Source of the DNA: Paenibacillus sp. FSL R5-0766
GTDB lineage: Bacteria; Bacillota; Bacilli; Paenibacillales; Paenibacillaceae
Assembly: GCF_037971845.1 (NCBI RefSeq)
Contig: NZ_CP150227.1
Location: forward strand, 1,612,001-1,676,000
DNA length: 64,000 nucleotides
Direction: 5' to 3'
Shown in pieces: positions 26,028-35,372 of the stretch. Below the pieces are notes generated by a model, which saw only the letters and a list, made by a program, of their open reading frames with translations, made no database searches and was not told where the DNA came from. The position numbers and the translations under genes were made by a program. Position 1 is the first letter of the stretch, and each line of letters starts with the position of its first letter.

Positions 26028-27800
26028 ATGTATGGATTAACGAGAGATTTTATTCGTAACGGCGGAGCGTTCATGGTTTTGGAGAAAGCAGAAGGGTTAC
26101 GAATCGAGGAATTGAGCCGGGTACAGATGGGGATGTTGTCCTCCAATCAGATTCCGCGACTTCTTCCTGTTCATATTCGGGAAGTCGATCGAAATGTAAC
26201 TTTGCAGTACGACATATCAGGGTACAAGATGTTATCCCAGATGTTAAAGTCAAGCAAAATCAAGTTACGTGTTCTGTATGGTTTGTTGTTCCAACTAGCT
26301 GATGCCTTCACGGAATGCCGGCAATACATGCTGGAACCTCGTAAATTATTGATTCAGGAGGAGTACTTGTTCATTAATGGTTCATTTGAACAGGGTGAAC
26401 TTGGGATGGTATATGTACCAATCATGGATACGGTTGAAGTTGATCCAACGCCTCAGCAATTCCGTGAGCTGGTGATCAGGCTGATGGCACATGTACAGGA
26501 ACTGCAGGGAGAAGGCATTCAGCGTGTTTTGCAGTTATGTGACAACGAACGCTGGGATATCAGGCAGTTGCGAGAGCTTCTGCTGGAATTATACGCTGAT
26601 GAGCAAGAGAATGGAGGAGGCGCAGCATTTCTCTCGTCCAGAACTTCGGAAACACCCAATGATTCTAGAGGTGATCTTCATTCGTCGATTTCTGAGCGAG
26701 ATAGCAGGCTAGCCACTGGTACTTCTCGGCCATATCAATCCGGTGCTCACGTTCAAAATGCTCCTGTGGGGCCGCAACTAAATTTCCGTCAGCCGCAGAA
26801 AACGAGTGAATCTGAGGTGGAAGACATTCCGGTGAGATCTCGAACCTTTCCAGGCAGGCGCTCACCTGAGCAATCTTCATTAGAGAGTTCAAATAGTATG
26901 GATAAGAGAGGAAGTAACCCGTATGATTCGCTAGAGCGTGTTGATATGGAAGTGGAGGAGAAGCCCGGATTTTCCAAAGTAACCTATATCATATTGGGCT
27001 GTATGGTTGCCATGGCATTGGTATGGAGATTTATTTACATGGAGCAACCGGGACAGACGCAGATGATCCTGTGCATGGTACTAAGCCTTGGCTTGTTTGG
27101 TATAGCAGGATGGACGTGGAAACGTAAGGGAAGCCCTCATAATGATTCAGAAAATAAGCGGTCTTTTTCATTCAATTTAGGTAAGAACAAAGGCAAGCAA
27201 ATGGAAGCTGAAGAGGAACAATTTCAGGAAAGTTGGCGCTGGAATACAGCTGATAGGAAAGAGGAACGCATAAACCAAATGGTTGCATCCGCCTCAGAAG
27301 GTGGTAGCGAGCATTCCCGTTATCAAAATTTGCATATGACATCTGAACACTCCGAATCACCGTTCGTTCAGCGCCATGTGGAAACGGTAGCTTCAACTTC
27401 AGAGCTAATTCGACAGGATGCAGTTGCAGAAGCAACCGTGAATTTGCAGAATCTGAGTGGAGGTAATGTTACAGGGGCAGGCCCGGTGATGGCGTCTTAT
27501 TATCTTGAACGAAGCTCGGGAAGCAGTGACCAACATGAACGGATGGATGTGCAAGGAGCATCTTTTGTCATCGGAAGATCAGCAGACATGGTTCAGTGGG
27601 TGGACACAGCGACCGGCGTGTCCCGTGCTCATGTGGAATTGAGCCGGAACAAATCGGGCTATGTGATTAAGGATCTGGGTTCCGTCAATGGCACCATTCT
27701 TCAGGGCAATATTCTTGCTCCGTATAAGGAGTATCCATTGGCGGATGGAGACACATTTACACTTGCGGAATCAGTCTACACTTATCGGTCGGTTGGATAA
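26028..27800 (+). CDS. Two-TM protein with N-terminal DUF6382-like and C-terminal FHA domain
   Basis: This 590-residue protein probably closes the Tad operon. Residues 1-195 resemble DUF6382, a pseudokinase-like fold similar in layout to EssB/YukC of type VII secretion (LRVLYGLLFQLADAFTECRQYMLEPRKLLIQEEYLFIN). A polar low-complexity linker follows. Two membrane helices are near residues 318-360. A second linker leads to an FHA domain at 500-590 with FVIGRSADM, SRAHVEL and LGSVNGTILQGN, the phosphothreonine-binding residues. Both termini would be cytoplasmic. It may link Ser/Thr phosphorylation to the pilus machine. The link is by position. Confidence 0.8.
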   Translation: MYGLTRDFIRNGGAFMVLEKAEGLRIEELSRVQMGMLSSNQIPRLLPVHIREVDRNVTLQYDISGYKMLSQMLKSSKIKLRVLYGLLFQLADAFTECRQYMLEPRKLLIQEEYLFINGSFEQGELGMVYVPIMDTVEVDPTPQQFRELVIRLMAHVQELQGEGIQRVLQLCDNERWDIRQLRELLLELYADEQENGGGAAFLSSRTSETPNDSRGDLHSSISERDSRLATGTSRPYQSGAHVQNAPVGPQLNFRQPQKTSESEVEDIPVRSRTFPGRRSPEQSSLESSNSMDKRGSNPYDSLERVDMEVEEKPGFSKVTYIILGCMVAMALVWRFIYMEQPGQTQMILCMVLSLGLFGIAGWTWKRKGSPHNDSENKRSFSFNLGKNKGKQMEAEEEQFQESWRWNTADRKEERINQMVASASEGGSEHSRYQNLHMTSEHSESPFVQRHVETVASTSELIRQDAVAEATVNLQNLSGGNVTGAGPVMASYYLERSSGSSDQHERMDVQGASFVIGRSADMVQWVDTATGVSRAHVELSRNKSGYVIKDLGSVNGTILQGNILAPYKEYPLADGDTFTLAESVYTYRSVG

Positions 27801-27812
27801 GACATAGTTCAA

Positions 27813-28724
27813 TCAGTCAGATAAGCCGCGATGCTTCAGATCTTCCAGTGCCTGGGTTAAGGTAGGGAAAGTGAATTGGAATCCGTGGTCGAGAGCTTTT
27901 TGCGGAATGACTCTCTGCCCCTGAAGCACGACAACGGATAGTTCGCCGACCAAGGTTTTAATCAGGAAGCTGGGTACGGGAAACCAGTGAGGGCGATGAT
28001 ACACTTTACCGACCGTACGACCGAATTCATCATTGGTGACAGGGTTCGGTGAGGAAGCATTGACCGGACCTGACACTTGTTTATTTTGAATGCTAAAGTC
28101 AATCAGCCTTACGATATCCATAATGTGAATCCAGCTGGTCCATTGCTTGCCACTGCCGATCTTGCCGCCAACACCGAGCATGTAAGGGAGTTTCATCAAT
28201 GGAAAGGCTCCTTTTTTATGGCCAAGTACCAGGCTAACCCTGATTTTGACGAGTCTGACATGCTTGATGGCATCTGCAGCTATTTCCCATTGTTCTGAGA
28301 CCCGGGATGGGAAATTCATTGACTTTTGCGGACTACTCTCGTCAAAGGTTTCGTTAGGGGAGGTTCCATAGATGGCCATGGCAGAAGCCTGAACGACCAC
28401 TTCCGGCTTTTGTTCCAGAGACTCCACCAATCGGGCTACCCGCGCTACGGTCGTGACTCTGGATTCAACAATTTCCAGCTTCGCCTTGGTTGTCCAACGT
28501 TGATTCAGCGTTTCTCCGGCAAGGTTAACGAGAGCGTCCATACCTTCCAGCAAGTGAGGTTGTTCTTCGACTTGTTCCCACGATATATATGTAAGATTTT
28601 TACTAGGATTATGCAAGTCAGGCAGTTTTCGTGTAATAACTTTCACATGGTGCCCGGCTTGCAGCCAGTAATCTACAAGTGCTCCTCCCACAAATCCGGT
28701 ACCTCCACAAATGGCAATTTTCAT
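27813..28724 (-). CDS. TIGR01777-family NAD-dependent epimerase-like protein
   Basis: This is an extended short-chain dehydrogenase/epimerase-like protein of about 303 residues. The nucleotide-binding loop GGTGFVGGALV lies at the N-terminus, followed by LVNLAGE, QASAMAIYGT and RVSLVLGHKKGAFPLMKLPY, and the family-specific C-terminal segment VPSFLIKTLVGELSVVVLQGQRVIPQKALDHGFQF. The start is ATG 28724, nine bases after GAGAGG; ATG 28733 abuts that site. The reaction is not known for this family. The gene converges on the Tad operon. Confidence 0.88.
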   Translation of the reverse strand: MKIAICGGTGFVGGALVDYWLQAGHHVKVITRKLPDLHNPSKNLTYISWEQVEEQPHLLEGMDALVNLAGETLNQRWTTKAKLEIVESRVTTVARVARLVESLEQKPEVVVQASAMAIYGTSPNETFDESSPQKSMNFPSRVSEQWEIAADAIKHVRLVKIRVSLVLGHKKGAFPLMKLPYMLGVGGKIGSGKQWTSWIHIMDIVRLIDFSIQNKQVSGPVNASSPNPVTNDEFGRTVGKVYHRPHWFPVPSFLIKTLVGELSVVVLQGQRVIPQKALDHGFQFTFPTLTQALEDLKHRGLSD

Positions 28725-28883
28725 ATCAAACATCCTCTCTGTATTTTCACTGCGCTAATATATACCGTTGGATCGACAAACAGCCCCGTACGGTAAGCAA
28801 TGCCTGTTGGGAACAACTTACCTGACGGAGCATATCTGTATCTAATTAACCAAATCTATATGCCACTTAACTCATCTTTTATT

Positions 28884-29351
28884 TTATTTAATCAAATGTT
28901 GATAAGGGGAATAATCGATTTTGTTTTTCTCCAAAAATTTTACCAAAAACTTATTATCCCGCTTCGGTGTGGCAATAATGTATCCTTTGATGCAATGATC
29001 TCTCGATACTTCCGTGGCATTGTCTTCGACTGCAATCTTACCGATCTCTGCAGCAATGGAATGTTTGGCGATGTCACGAAATGGCCCGGGCACAGGCTCC
29101 ACTAGTTGATCCAAAAAAGCTTTGGCTTCATCTGTCCATAAGTGACGGCTGGTTTCAACCCAATAATTCTGCCAATCCAGTTTGGACTTTCCGTCCGCTT
29201 TTGGTAGCACTTTCAAAAACTTGCGCATCATAAAAAATCCACCGATACACATGCTGCCAAGCAATAAAAAAGTCCAGAATGCGATCGTATTCATAAACCA
29301 ATTGCTGGGGGAACTGCTGGTCAGTATCATCGCGTAGGAGTCGAAAATCAT
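28884..29351 (-). CDS. DUF2621-like membrane-anchored protein
   Basis: This protein of about 155 residues has one N-terminal membrane helix (WFMNTIAFWTFLLLGSMCIGGFFMM) and a soluble C-terminal domain with WVETSRHLWTDEAKAFLDQLVEPVPGPFRDIAKHSIAAEIGKIA, the conserved core of DUF2621 found mainly in Bacilli. The start is ATG 29351 after AGGTGA; ATG 29372 is possible. Function unknown. Confidence 0.75.
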   Translation of the reverse strand: MIFDSYAMILTSSSPSNWFMNTIAFWTFLLLGSMCIGGFFMMRKFLKVLPKADGKSKLDWQNYWVETSRHLWTDEAKAFLDQLVEPVPGPFRDIAKHSIAAEIGKIAVEDNATEVSRDHCIKGYIIATPKRDNKFLVKFLEKNKIDYSPYQHLIK

Positions 29352-29521
29352 TGCGGAGTCACCTCGGTTCATTGATTTTCACGGAAAGACGGATTCCGCC
29401 TACCCATGTTCCACATATTAGCTGTCAAAAATAGCCTCTATCCCGAATTATAGCGCATTTCTAGATTTATTTCGATAATCGCGTTAGAATAAGGGATAAT
29501 TCAGAATAAGGGGGATCAATA

Positions 29522-30628
29522 ATGCTGAAAATCGGCTCCCACGTGTCCTTTTCGGACAAGGGATTATTGAGTGCAACGAAGGAAGCGTCCTCGTACGGTT
29601 CCAGTTCGTTTATGATATATACGGGTGCACCACAGAATACACGTCGCAAGCCAATTGAGTCCATGTATATTGAAGAAGGCAAGGTTGCCATGCAAGAGGG
29701 TGGAATGGAAGATATCGTTGTCCATGCACCGTACATTGTTAATCTTGGCTCATACAAAGATAATACGTTTAGACTGGCTGTAGATTTCCTTCAGGAAGAG
29801 ATTCGTCGGACACATGCTATTGGTGTGAAAAACATCGTATTACATCCCGGCGCATTTACAGACAAAGATGCCCACTATGGGATCGGACGGATCGCAGAAG
29901 GGTTGAATGAAGTGCTGGAAGGTGTGAAAGAGACGGATGTAAACATCGCTCTGGAAACCATGGCTGGCAAAGGTACGGAAATGGGTCGCAGTTTCGAAGA
30001 AATCGCTCAGATTATTGAGAAAGTAACGTATAACGAGCGCCTGACTGTGTGTATGGATACATGCCACATTCATGATGCCGGATATGATATCGTTAATGAT
30101 TTTGACGGTGTACTGGAACAATTCGATCGTACGGTAGGACTTGACCGCATTGCCGTAATGCATATTAATGATAGTAAGAATGCTGTGGGTGCGCACAAGG
30201 ACCGTCATACACCAATTGGCTCTGGCTGGATCGGGTTTGAAGCGATTAACCGCATCGTTAACCATGAGAAGCTTCAAGGACGTCCATTTATTCTGGAGAC
30301 ACCTTGGATTGGCAAAGAGGCCAAGACACAGCGTCCAATGTATGAGGTGGAGATTGCCCTGCTTCGTGGGGATGTTGCCGGTCGATTCGGCCAGGATTTC
30401 CTAACAGAAGTAGAACAGTTGCAACACTTTTTCAAAGGTAAAGAGATTGAGTCTCGTTCGTATATTCTGGATGTGTGGACGTTGCTCAAAAATGATGCCA
30501 AAGCCAAAAAGGCAGATCCGCGCGAACCGCTGGAACGCCTCTATGACATGGTGACTGAAGCTGCACTATTCCCGCATTTGAATGAAGAACAACTGAATCA
30601 TCGCTTGATTGCATGGCTTGCGGGTTAA
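29522..30628 (+). CDS. nfo: Endonuclease IV with long C-terminal extension
   Basis: This zinc AP endonuclease of base-excision repair cuts abasic sites. It has 368 residues against about 280-300 for the family. The metal-site motifs are in order: [72 protein letters not shown] and LETPW. The roughly 75 residues after the barrel ([18 protein letters not shown] to LIAWLAG) are predicted helical and are not part of the usual fold. The start ATG 29522 follows AAGGGGG. It is followed 42 bp later by purU. Confidence 0.93.
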   Translation: MLKIGSHVSFSDKGLLSATKEASSYGSSSFMIYTGAPQNTRRKPIESMYIEEGKVAMQEGGMEDIVVHAPYIVNLGSYKDNTFRLAVDFLQEEIRRTHAIGVKNIVLHPGAFTDKDAHYGIGRIAEGLNEVLEGVKETDVNIALETMAGKGTEMGRSFEEIAQIIEKVTYNERLTVCMDTCHIHDAGYDIVNDFDGVLEQFDRTVGLDRIAVMHINDSKNAVGAHKDRHTPIGSGWIGFEAINRIVNHEKLQGRPFILETPWIGKEAKTQRPMYEVEIALLRGDVAGRFGQDFLTEVEQLQHFFKGKEIESRSYILDVWTLLKNDAKAKKADPREPLERLYDMVTEAALFPHLNEEQLNHRLIAWLAG

Positions 30629-30670
30629 TCCCGCAGGTCATGGCTTAATTGAAGGAGGAAGAATAACCCG

Positions 30671-31564
30671 ATGGAGATCCACGCTAAACAAGTACGCCCT
30701 GATTCTAAAAACCGCGCCGATCGTGCGCGCATGCTTATTTCCTGTCCGGATGGTCCAGGAATTGTAGCTGCCGTATCTCATTTCCTGCACCAGCATGGTG
30801 CAAACATTGTTCAGTCGGACCAGTATACCATGGACCCTGCTGGCGGCATGTTCTTTATGCGAATTGAGTTTGATCTTCCGCAATTGTTGGTCAATTTGCC
30901 GAAACTGGAAGCTGATTTTGAAGAAGTGGCAAGCCGTTTCCAAATGGAATGGACGTTATCTGCGGTTAGCCGCAAGAAGAAACTGGCTATCTTTGTATCC
31001 AAAGAAGATCACTGTCTGGTTGAATTATTGTGGCAATGGCAGGCAGGCGATCTGGATGCCGATATTGCTCTTGTGGTCAGCAACCATCTGGACATGAAAG
31101 ACTATGTAGAATCATTCGGTATTCCATATCATCATATCCCAGTTACAGCAGATACGAAAAAAGAAGCGGAACAGCGCCAATTGGACGTCATCGGCAACGA
31201 TGTGGATGTGATCATTTTGGCTCGTTACATGCAGATCATCTCTCCCATGTTCATTGAGCACTACCGTAATCGAATCATTAATATCCACCATTCGTTCCTG
31301 CCAGCCTTCGTGGGCGGTAAACCGTATGCGCAAGCGTACAACCGTGGTGTTAAAATTATCGGTGCGACAGCGCACTATGTTACGGAAGAACTGGATGGCG
31401 GACCAATTATCGAACAGGACGTGCAGCGTGTAAGCCACGGGGACGATGTAACCGAGCTGAAGCGTATTGGACGTACCATTGAGCGTGTTGTGCTCGCACG
31501 TGCCGTGAAATGGCATGTCGAAGACCGTGTTCTTGTTCACGAAAATAAAACCGTTGTATTTTAA
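30671..31564 (+). CDS. purU: Formyltetrahydrofolate deformylase
   Basis: This enzyme hydrolyses 10-formyl-tetrahydrofolate to formate and tetrahydrofolate, balancing one-carbon pools. It has 297 residues. Residues 15-95 form an ACT domain (ISCPDGPGIVAAVSHFLHQHGANIVQSDQYT). The C-terminal formyltransferase-like domain has IILARYMQIIS, NIHHSFLPAF with the catalytic histidine, GATAHYVTEELDGGPIIEQ and the conserved aspartate. AAGGAGGAAG precedes ATG 30671. It probably shares a transcript with nfo. Confidence 0.95.
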   Translation: MEIHAKQVRPDSKNRADRARMLISCPDGPGIVAAVSHFLHQHGANIVQSDQYTMDPAGGMFFMRIEFDLPQLLVNLPKLEADFEEVASRFQMEWTLSAVSRKKKLAIFVSKEDHCLVELLWQWQAGDLDADIALVVSNHLDMKDYVESFGIPYHHIPVTADTKKEAEQRQLDVIGNDVDVIILARYMQIISPMFIEHYRNRIINIHHSFLPAFVGGKPYAQAYNRGVKIIGATAHYVTEELDGGPIIEQDVQRVSHGDDVTELKRIGRTIERVVLARAVKWHVEDRVLVHENKTVVF

Positions 31565-31617
31565 GCTCACGCTTTAATACTGTGCAAGGTTGATTCGGAA
31601 CCACGTAATAGACTAAC

Positions 31618-31663
31618 AAAAAAGCGACCCCAATTCGTTTACGAAACGGGAGTCGCTTTTTTT
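31618..31663. terminator. Bidirectional terminator
   Basis: AAAAAAGCGAC and GTCGCTTTTTT arms enclose an inner CCC..GGG pairing (plus ttcgtttacgaa loop). It lies between convergent purU and the membrane protein gene and overlaps the 3' end of the latter. Confidence 0.85.
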
Positions 31664-32118
31664 GTTGTGTTGATATATTTTCCGCACAAGCCAAGCACAA
31701 TACCAAATAGCAGATGTCCTGCAATCCAGTAGAGAATGGCGGACACATCGTACAGGTCTGGCACACGTGATGACATTTGAGAGAGTGGGATATAGAGCAG
31801 GGACGAGACTGCACCAAGTAAAATTCCTTTGATCATAGGGCGGCCTGAATGCCTTACCCACCACAGATAGAAGATACCGATGACAACGGACACGATGAGA
31901 TGCAAAGCAAGTTCAATGAATTCGGGTAAGGTTGGCGGAAGACCAGGCACAAAATCAATATTCAGCAGCAGAGTATATACTTGTTCACCAGTGTTGGCCT
32001 GAATCAATTTGAGGAAAAATCCCAGGACAACTCCCGAGAGAATTCCCGTTAAAATACCGGATATCCAGGGTAATGATTGTTTTACGGATGGGGATGGGTG
32101 AGCAGCAGGATCTGGCAT
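31639..32118 (-). CDS. Four-TM hypothetical membrane protein
   Basis: This 159-residue protein has about four membrane helices (ISGILTGILSGVVLGFFLKLI, ELALHLIVSVVIGIFYLWW, GILLGAVSSLLYIPLSQM, ILYWIAGHLLFGIVLGLCGKYI). The layout resembles YqhR/YagU-like proteins, but I cannot assign it. The start ATG 32118 follows AGGAGGTCTCGATC on the minus strand. Function unknown. Confidence 0.7.
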   Translation of the reverse strand: MPDPAAHPSPSVKQSLPWISGILTGILSGVVLGFFLKLIQANTGEQVYTLLLNIDFVPGLPPTLPEFIELALHLIVSVVIGIFYLWWVRHSGRPMIKGILLGAVSSLLYIPLSQMSSRVPDLYDVSAILYWIAGHLLFGIVLGLCGKYINTTKKATPVS

Positions 32119-32554
32119 GATCGAGACCTCCTATGATTGACGCGTGTACATCTGAAAAAAGTAAACCACAGCCCAACTTTCGAATCCATATTAAGGAACA
32201 TTATATGTGAATTGAGGATGAATATCTAAAAAATGCATGGTTTTCAGGTTAAAGGTTATACTTCATGCGATGGATTTGCGAGGCTCCTTAAGTCTGCTTT
32301 TGGAATTTAGTACCTTGTACAGTACGATTTTTGCTTGATAGGCCAAGGAATATTCATCACAAACAACCAATTTTTCACGAACTTCTAAAAGAAGGTTATG
32401 GAAAAGCTTCACGCCAAGTGATACAATACAAAAGTGAATAAGTCAAAATGAAACACTCAAGCGGATTCACTTATTGTGAAATTCGGTTTGCTTGTATGAT
32501 GAGAGGGATTCGCTTGCGCACCCGACTTATCTAAAGACATGAGGAGGACAAACC
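32119..32554 (+). promoter_or_regulatory. Intergenic region upstream of tkt
   Basis: This 436 bp holds no supported gene. Near the end are TTCAC-TTATT-GTGAA (32466-32480) and a related inverted pair AAGTGAAT (32432-32439)/ATTCACTT. A candidate promoter TTATTG-N18-TATGAT overlaps the palindrome, which could be an operator. A consensus AGGAGG lies at 32541-32546. Confidence 0.4.
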
Positions 32555-34597
32555 ATGACTGACAAGAACGAAGCGATTCAAAAGGACGAGAACACTACAA
32601 TCGACAACCTGTCGATTACTACCGTACGTACTTTGGCGATTGATGCAATTGAGAAGGCAAATTCCGGACATCCGGGTATGCCGATGGGCTCCGCTCCAAT
32701 GGGGTACCAACTTTTTGCAAAAACGATGACTCATAACCCGGACCACCCAACTTGGGTTAACCGGGACCGTTTTGTCCTGTCTGCAGGACATGGCTCCATG
32801 TTGCTGTACAGCTTGCTGCACCTGAGCGGATATGATCTTCCAATGGAAGAACTGAAACAGTTCCGTCAATGGGGAAGCAAAACTCCGGGTCACCCGGAAT
32901 TCGGACATACTGCAGGTGTTGATGCAACTACCGGCCCACTGGGTCAAGGTATTGCAATGGCTGTAGGTATGGCGATGGCTGAAGCTCAACTGGGCGCAAC
33001 ATACAATAAAGACAAATTCAACGTAGTTGACCACTACACTTACGCAATCTGTGGTGATGGCGACTTGATGGAAGGCGTATCTCATGAATCAGCTTCCCTG
33101 GCTGGACGTCTGCACCTGGGCAAACTGATCATGTTGTTCGACTCTAATGACATCACGTTGGATGGTAAATTGGATCTGTCTTCTTCCGAAAGCATCGCGA
33201 AGCGTTTTGAAGCTTATGGCTGGCAAGTGCTGCGCGTTGAAGATGGTAACGATCTGCCTGCAATTGAAAAAGCAATTCAGGAAGGTCAAGCAGATACACT
33301 GCGTCCTACACTGATCGAAGTTAAAACGGTTATCGGTTATGGTAGCCCGAACAAACAAGGTAAAGGCGGCCACGGCGGTACTCACGGATCTCCACTGGGT
33401 GCAGACGAAGCCAAATTGACTAAAGAGTATTACAAATGGGTTTACGAAGAAAACTTCCACGTACCAGCTGAAGTTCGCGATCACTTTGCACAAGTGAAAG
33501 ATCGTGGTATCTCTGCTAACAAAGCTTGGGATGAGAAATTTGCCGAGTACAAAAAAGCTTTCCCTGAGCTGGCAGCTCAATTCGAAACAGCGATTAACGG
33601 CGACCTTCCAGAAGGTTGGGACCGTGATCTTCCTAAATATGCAGCAACAGACAAAGCTCTTTCCACTCGTGTAGCATCCGGTAACGCTCTGAACGGTCTG
33701 GCACACAACGTGCCACAACTGACAGGTGGATCTGCTGACTTGGAAAGCTCCACAATGACTCACCTGAACAACCTGGAGAACTTCACACCAGAAGATTACT
33801 CCGGCCGTAACATCTACTTCGGTATCCGTGAATTCGGTATGGCTGGAGCAATGAACGGTATGGCACTGCACAGTGGTGTGAAAGTATTCGGAGGTACGTT
33901 CTTCGTATTTACCGATTACCTGCGTCCGGCTGTTCGTCTGGCTGCCCTGATGGGATTGCCTGTAACGTATGTTCTGACTCACGACAGTATCGCTGTTGGT
34001 GAAGACGGTCCTACGCACGAACCAATCGAGCAACTGGCATCACTGCGTATCATTCCTAACCTGACGGTTATTCGTCCGGCTGATGGTAATGAAACTTCGG
34101 CTGCTTGGGCTTATGCGCTTGAGAACAAGAGCAACCCGGTTGCACTCGTACTCACTCGTCAAAACCTGCCGATCCTGGAAGGTACGGTTGAAGGTTCACG
34201 TGAGAACGTGAAACGTGGTGCTTATGTTGTCTCTGATGCAAAAGATGGCAAAGCGGTAGCACAAATCATTGCTACAGGTTCTGAAGTGCAATTGGCTGTT
34301 AAAGCTCAAGCAGCACTTGCTGAACAAGGCATCCAAGTTCGCGTAATCAGCATGCCAAGCTGGGATCTGTTCGAGAAACAAGACAAAGCTTACAAAGAGT
34401 CCGTTCTTCTTCCGGATGTTAAAGCTCGTCTTGCGATTGAAATGGCTTATCCAATGGGCTGGGAGAAATATGTTGGAGATCAAGGTGACATTCTCGGAAT
34501 CAGCACATTTGGTGCATCCGCGCCTGGCGACCGTGTTATCCAAGAATATGGCTTTACAGTGGACAACGTGGTTAGCCGCGTAAAAGCACTGCTGTAA
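32555..34597 (+). CDS. tkt: Transketolase
   Basis: This thiamine-diphosphate enzyme of the pentose phosphate pathway transfers two-carbon units between ketose donors and aldose acceptors. It has 680 residues, as usual. The N-terminal ThDP domain has [24 protein letters not shown] and the ThDP motif GDGDLMEG to NDITLDG. The middle pyrimidine domain has [23 protein letters not shown] and the [16 protein letters not shown] segment. The C-terminal domain closes with [21 protein letters not shown] precedes ATG 32555. Codon use looks optimised, fitting high expression. Confidence 0.98.
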   Translation: MTDKNEAIQKDENTTIDNLSITTVRTLAIDAIEKANSGHPGMPMGSAPMGYQLFAKTMTHNPDHPTWVNRDRFVLSAGHGSMLLYSLLHLSGYDLPMEELKQFRQWGSKTPGHPEFGHTAGVDATTGPLGQGIAMAVGMAMAEAQLGATYNKDKFNVVDHYTYAICGDGDLMEGVSHESASLAGRLHLGKLIMLFDSNDITLDGKLDLSSSESIAKRFEAYGWQVLRVEDGNDLPAIEKAIQEGQADTLRPTLIEVKTVIGYGSPNKQGKGGHGGTHGSPLGADEAKLTKEYYKWVYEENFHVPAEVRDHFAQVKDRGISANKAWDEKFAEYKKAFPELAAQFETAINGDLPEGWDRDLPKYAATDKALSTRVASGNALNGLAHNVPQLTGGSADLESSTMTHLNNLENFTPEDYSGRNIYFGIREFGMAGAMNGMALHSGVKVFGGTFFVFTDYLRPAVRLAALMGLPVTYVLTHDSIAVGEDGPTHEPIEQLASLRIIPNLTVIRPADGNETSAAWAYALENKSNPVALVLTRQNLPILEGTVEGSRENVKRGAYVVSDAKDGKAVAQIIATGSEVQLAVKAQAALAEQGIQVRVISMPSWDLFEKQDKAYKESVLLPDVKARLAIEMAYPMGWEKYVGDQGDILGISTFGASAPGDRVIQEYGFTVDNVVSRVKALL

Positions 34598-34602
34598 TAG
34601 AG

Positions 34603-34710
34603 GTTGTTCAAAAAGTCTGCTTTTGATTACGAAGGATGCCTCACGGCATCATCAGCGTCGAATATGGGATTCAGCCGAAAAGTACTGAAAACCTGACTTT
34701 TTGAACACGC
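34603..34710. repeat. Palindromic repeat, family B, longer copy
   Basis: The ends GTTGTTCAAAAAGTC and GACTTTTTGAACACGC are inverted repeats around a roughly 75 bp core with a GATGCC/GGCATC hairpin and ACTGAAAACC. The copy at 14901-14942 shares the ends and the TTTTCAGT core. It lies directly after tkt and could act as its terminator. Confidence 0.7.
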
Positions 34711-34865
34711 AATTATAGCTTCATAAGCGCTGCTATGGTTGGGAGGGCGTCATGCTGTCCTGATCCATGGCAGCAAGTTATTTCCGCAGAGCATGGGCGG
34801 TAACTTGTTATCGCCCTGATCTGTTTTGCCTTTTGTTTTCATTAACTTCAGGGGAGCGGGTACGC

Positions 34866-35183
34866 ATGTCACAATTCGATCAAGTCAGTGTAGTGAAAGA
34901 GGCCAACATTTATTATGATGGTCAGGTAACCAGCAGAACAGTTATTTTGGGGGATGGCAGCAAAGTGACTCTGGGCATCATGCTTCCAGGCAGTTATGAG
35001 TTCGGTACGGATTCCCGTGAAATTATGGAGATTCTGTCCGGAGATCTGAAAGTATTGCTTCCCGGAGAAGAAGAGTGGCAAGAGATTCAAGGCCAAGCTA
35101 CGTTCCACGTGCCTGCCGAATCCAAATTTAAACTGGAGATACGCAGCGTTACTGACTACGTCTGCTCGTACCCGGCGGAATAA
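34866..35183 (+). CDS. ppnP: Pyrimidine/purine nucleoside phosphorylase (PpnP, DUF1255)
   Basis: This small cupin-fold phosphorylase of 105 residues splits nucleosides with phosphate. The family run is clear: VSVVKEANIYYDGQVTSRTVILGDGSKVTLGIMLPGSYEFGTDSREIMEILSGDLKVLLPGEEEW and ATFHVPAESKFKLEI. The start is ATG 34866 after AGGGGAG; an in-frame start at 34767 would add 33 unrelated residues. Confidence 0.93.
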   Translation: MSQFDQVSVVKEANIYYDGQVTSRTVILGDGSKVTLGIMLPGSYEFGTDSREIMEILSGDLKVLLPGEEEWQEIQGQATFHVPAESKFKLEIRSVTDYVCSYPAE

Positions 35184-35189
35184 CATAAG

Positions 35190-35234
35190 AAGGGTAAGCA
35201 GAACCGCAACCCGCGGATTCGGTTTACCCTTTTT
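35190..35234 (+). terminator. Terminator after ppnP
   Basis: AAGGGTAA..AACCG and CGGTT.TACCCTTT pair, followed by T residues. Confidence 0.75.
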
Positions 35235-35372
35235 GCTTCTTGAATTCTAACGACAAAGTTCGAGCTGCAAGCTTGTCAGCCCCGTGGATTTGAAGTATCC
35301 TTAAGGCAAGTTGTTTAGAATGGAATACGGATACGGAAAAAATATAACCGAAATCAGGAGGTTTTTGAGATC

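Noticed and set aside
17068..27800. Type VII secretion locus, suggested by the EssB-like domain
   Set aside because: No WXG100 protein, EssC ATPase or EsaA-like protein is present, whereas a full Tad gene set is.
34767..34865. N-terminal extension of PpnP
   Set aside because: The 33 extra residues have no family similarity and the ribosome binding site favours ATG 34866.
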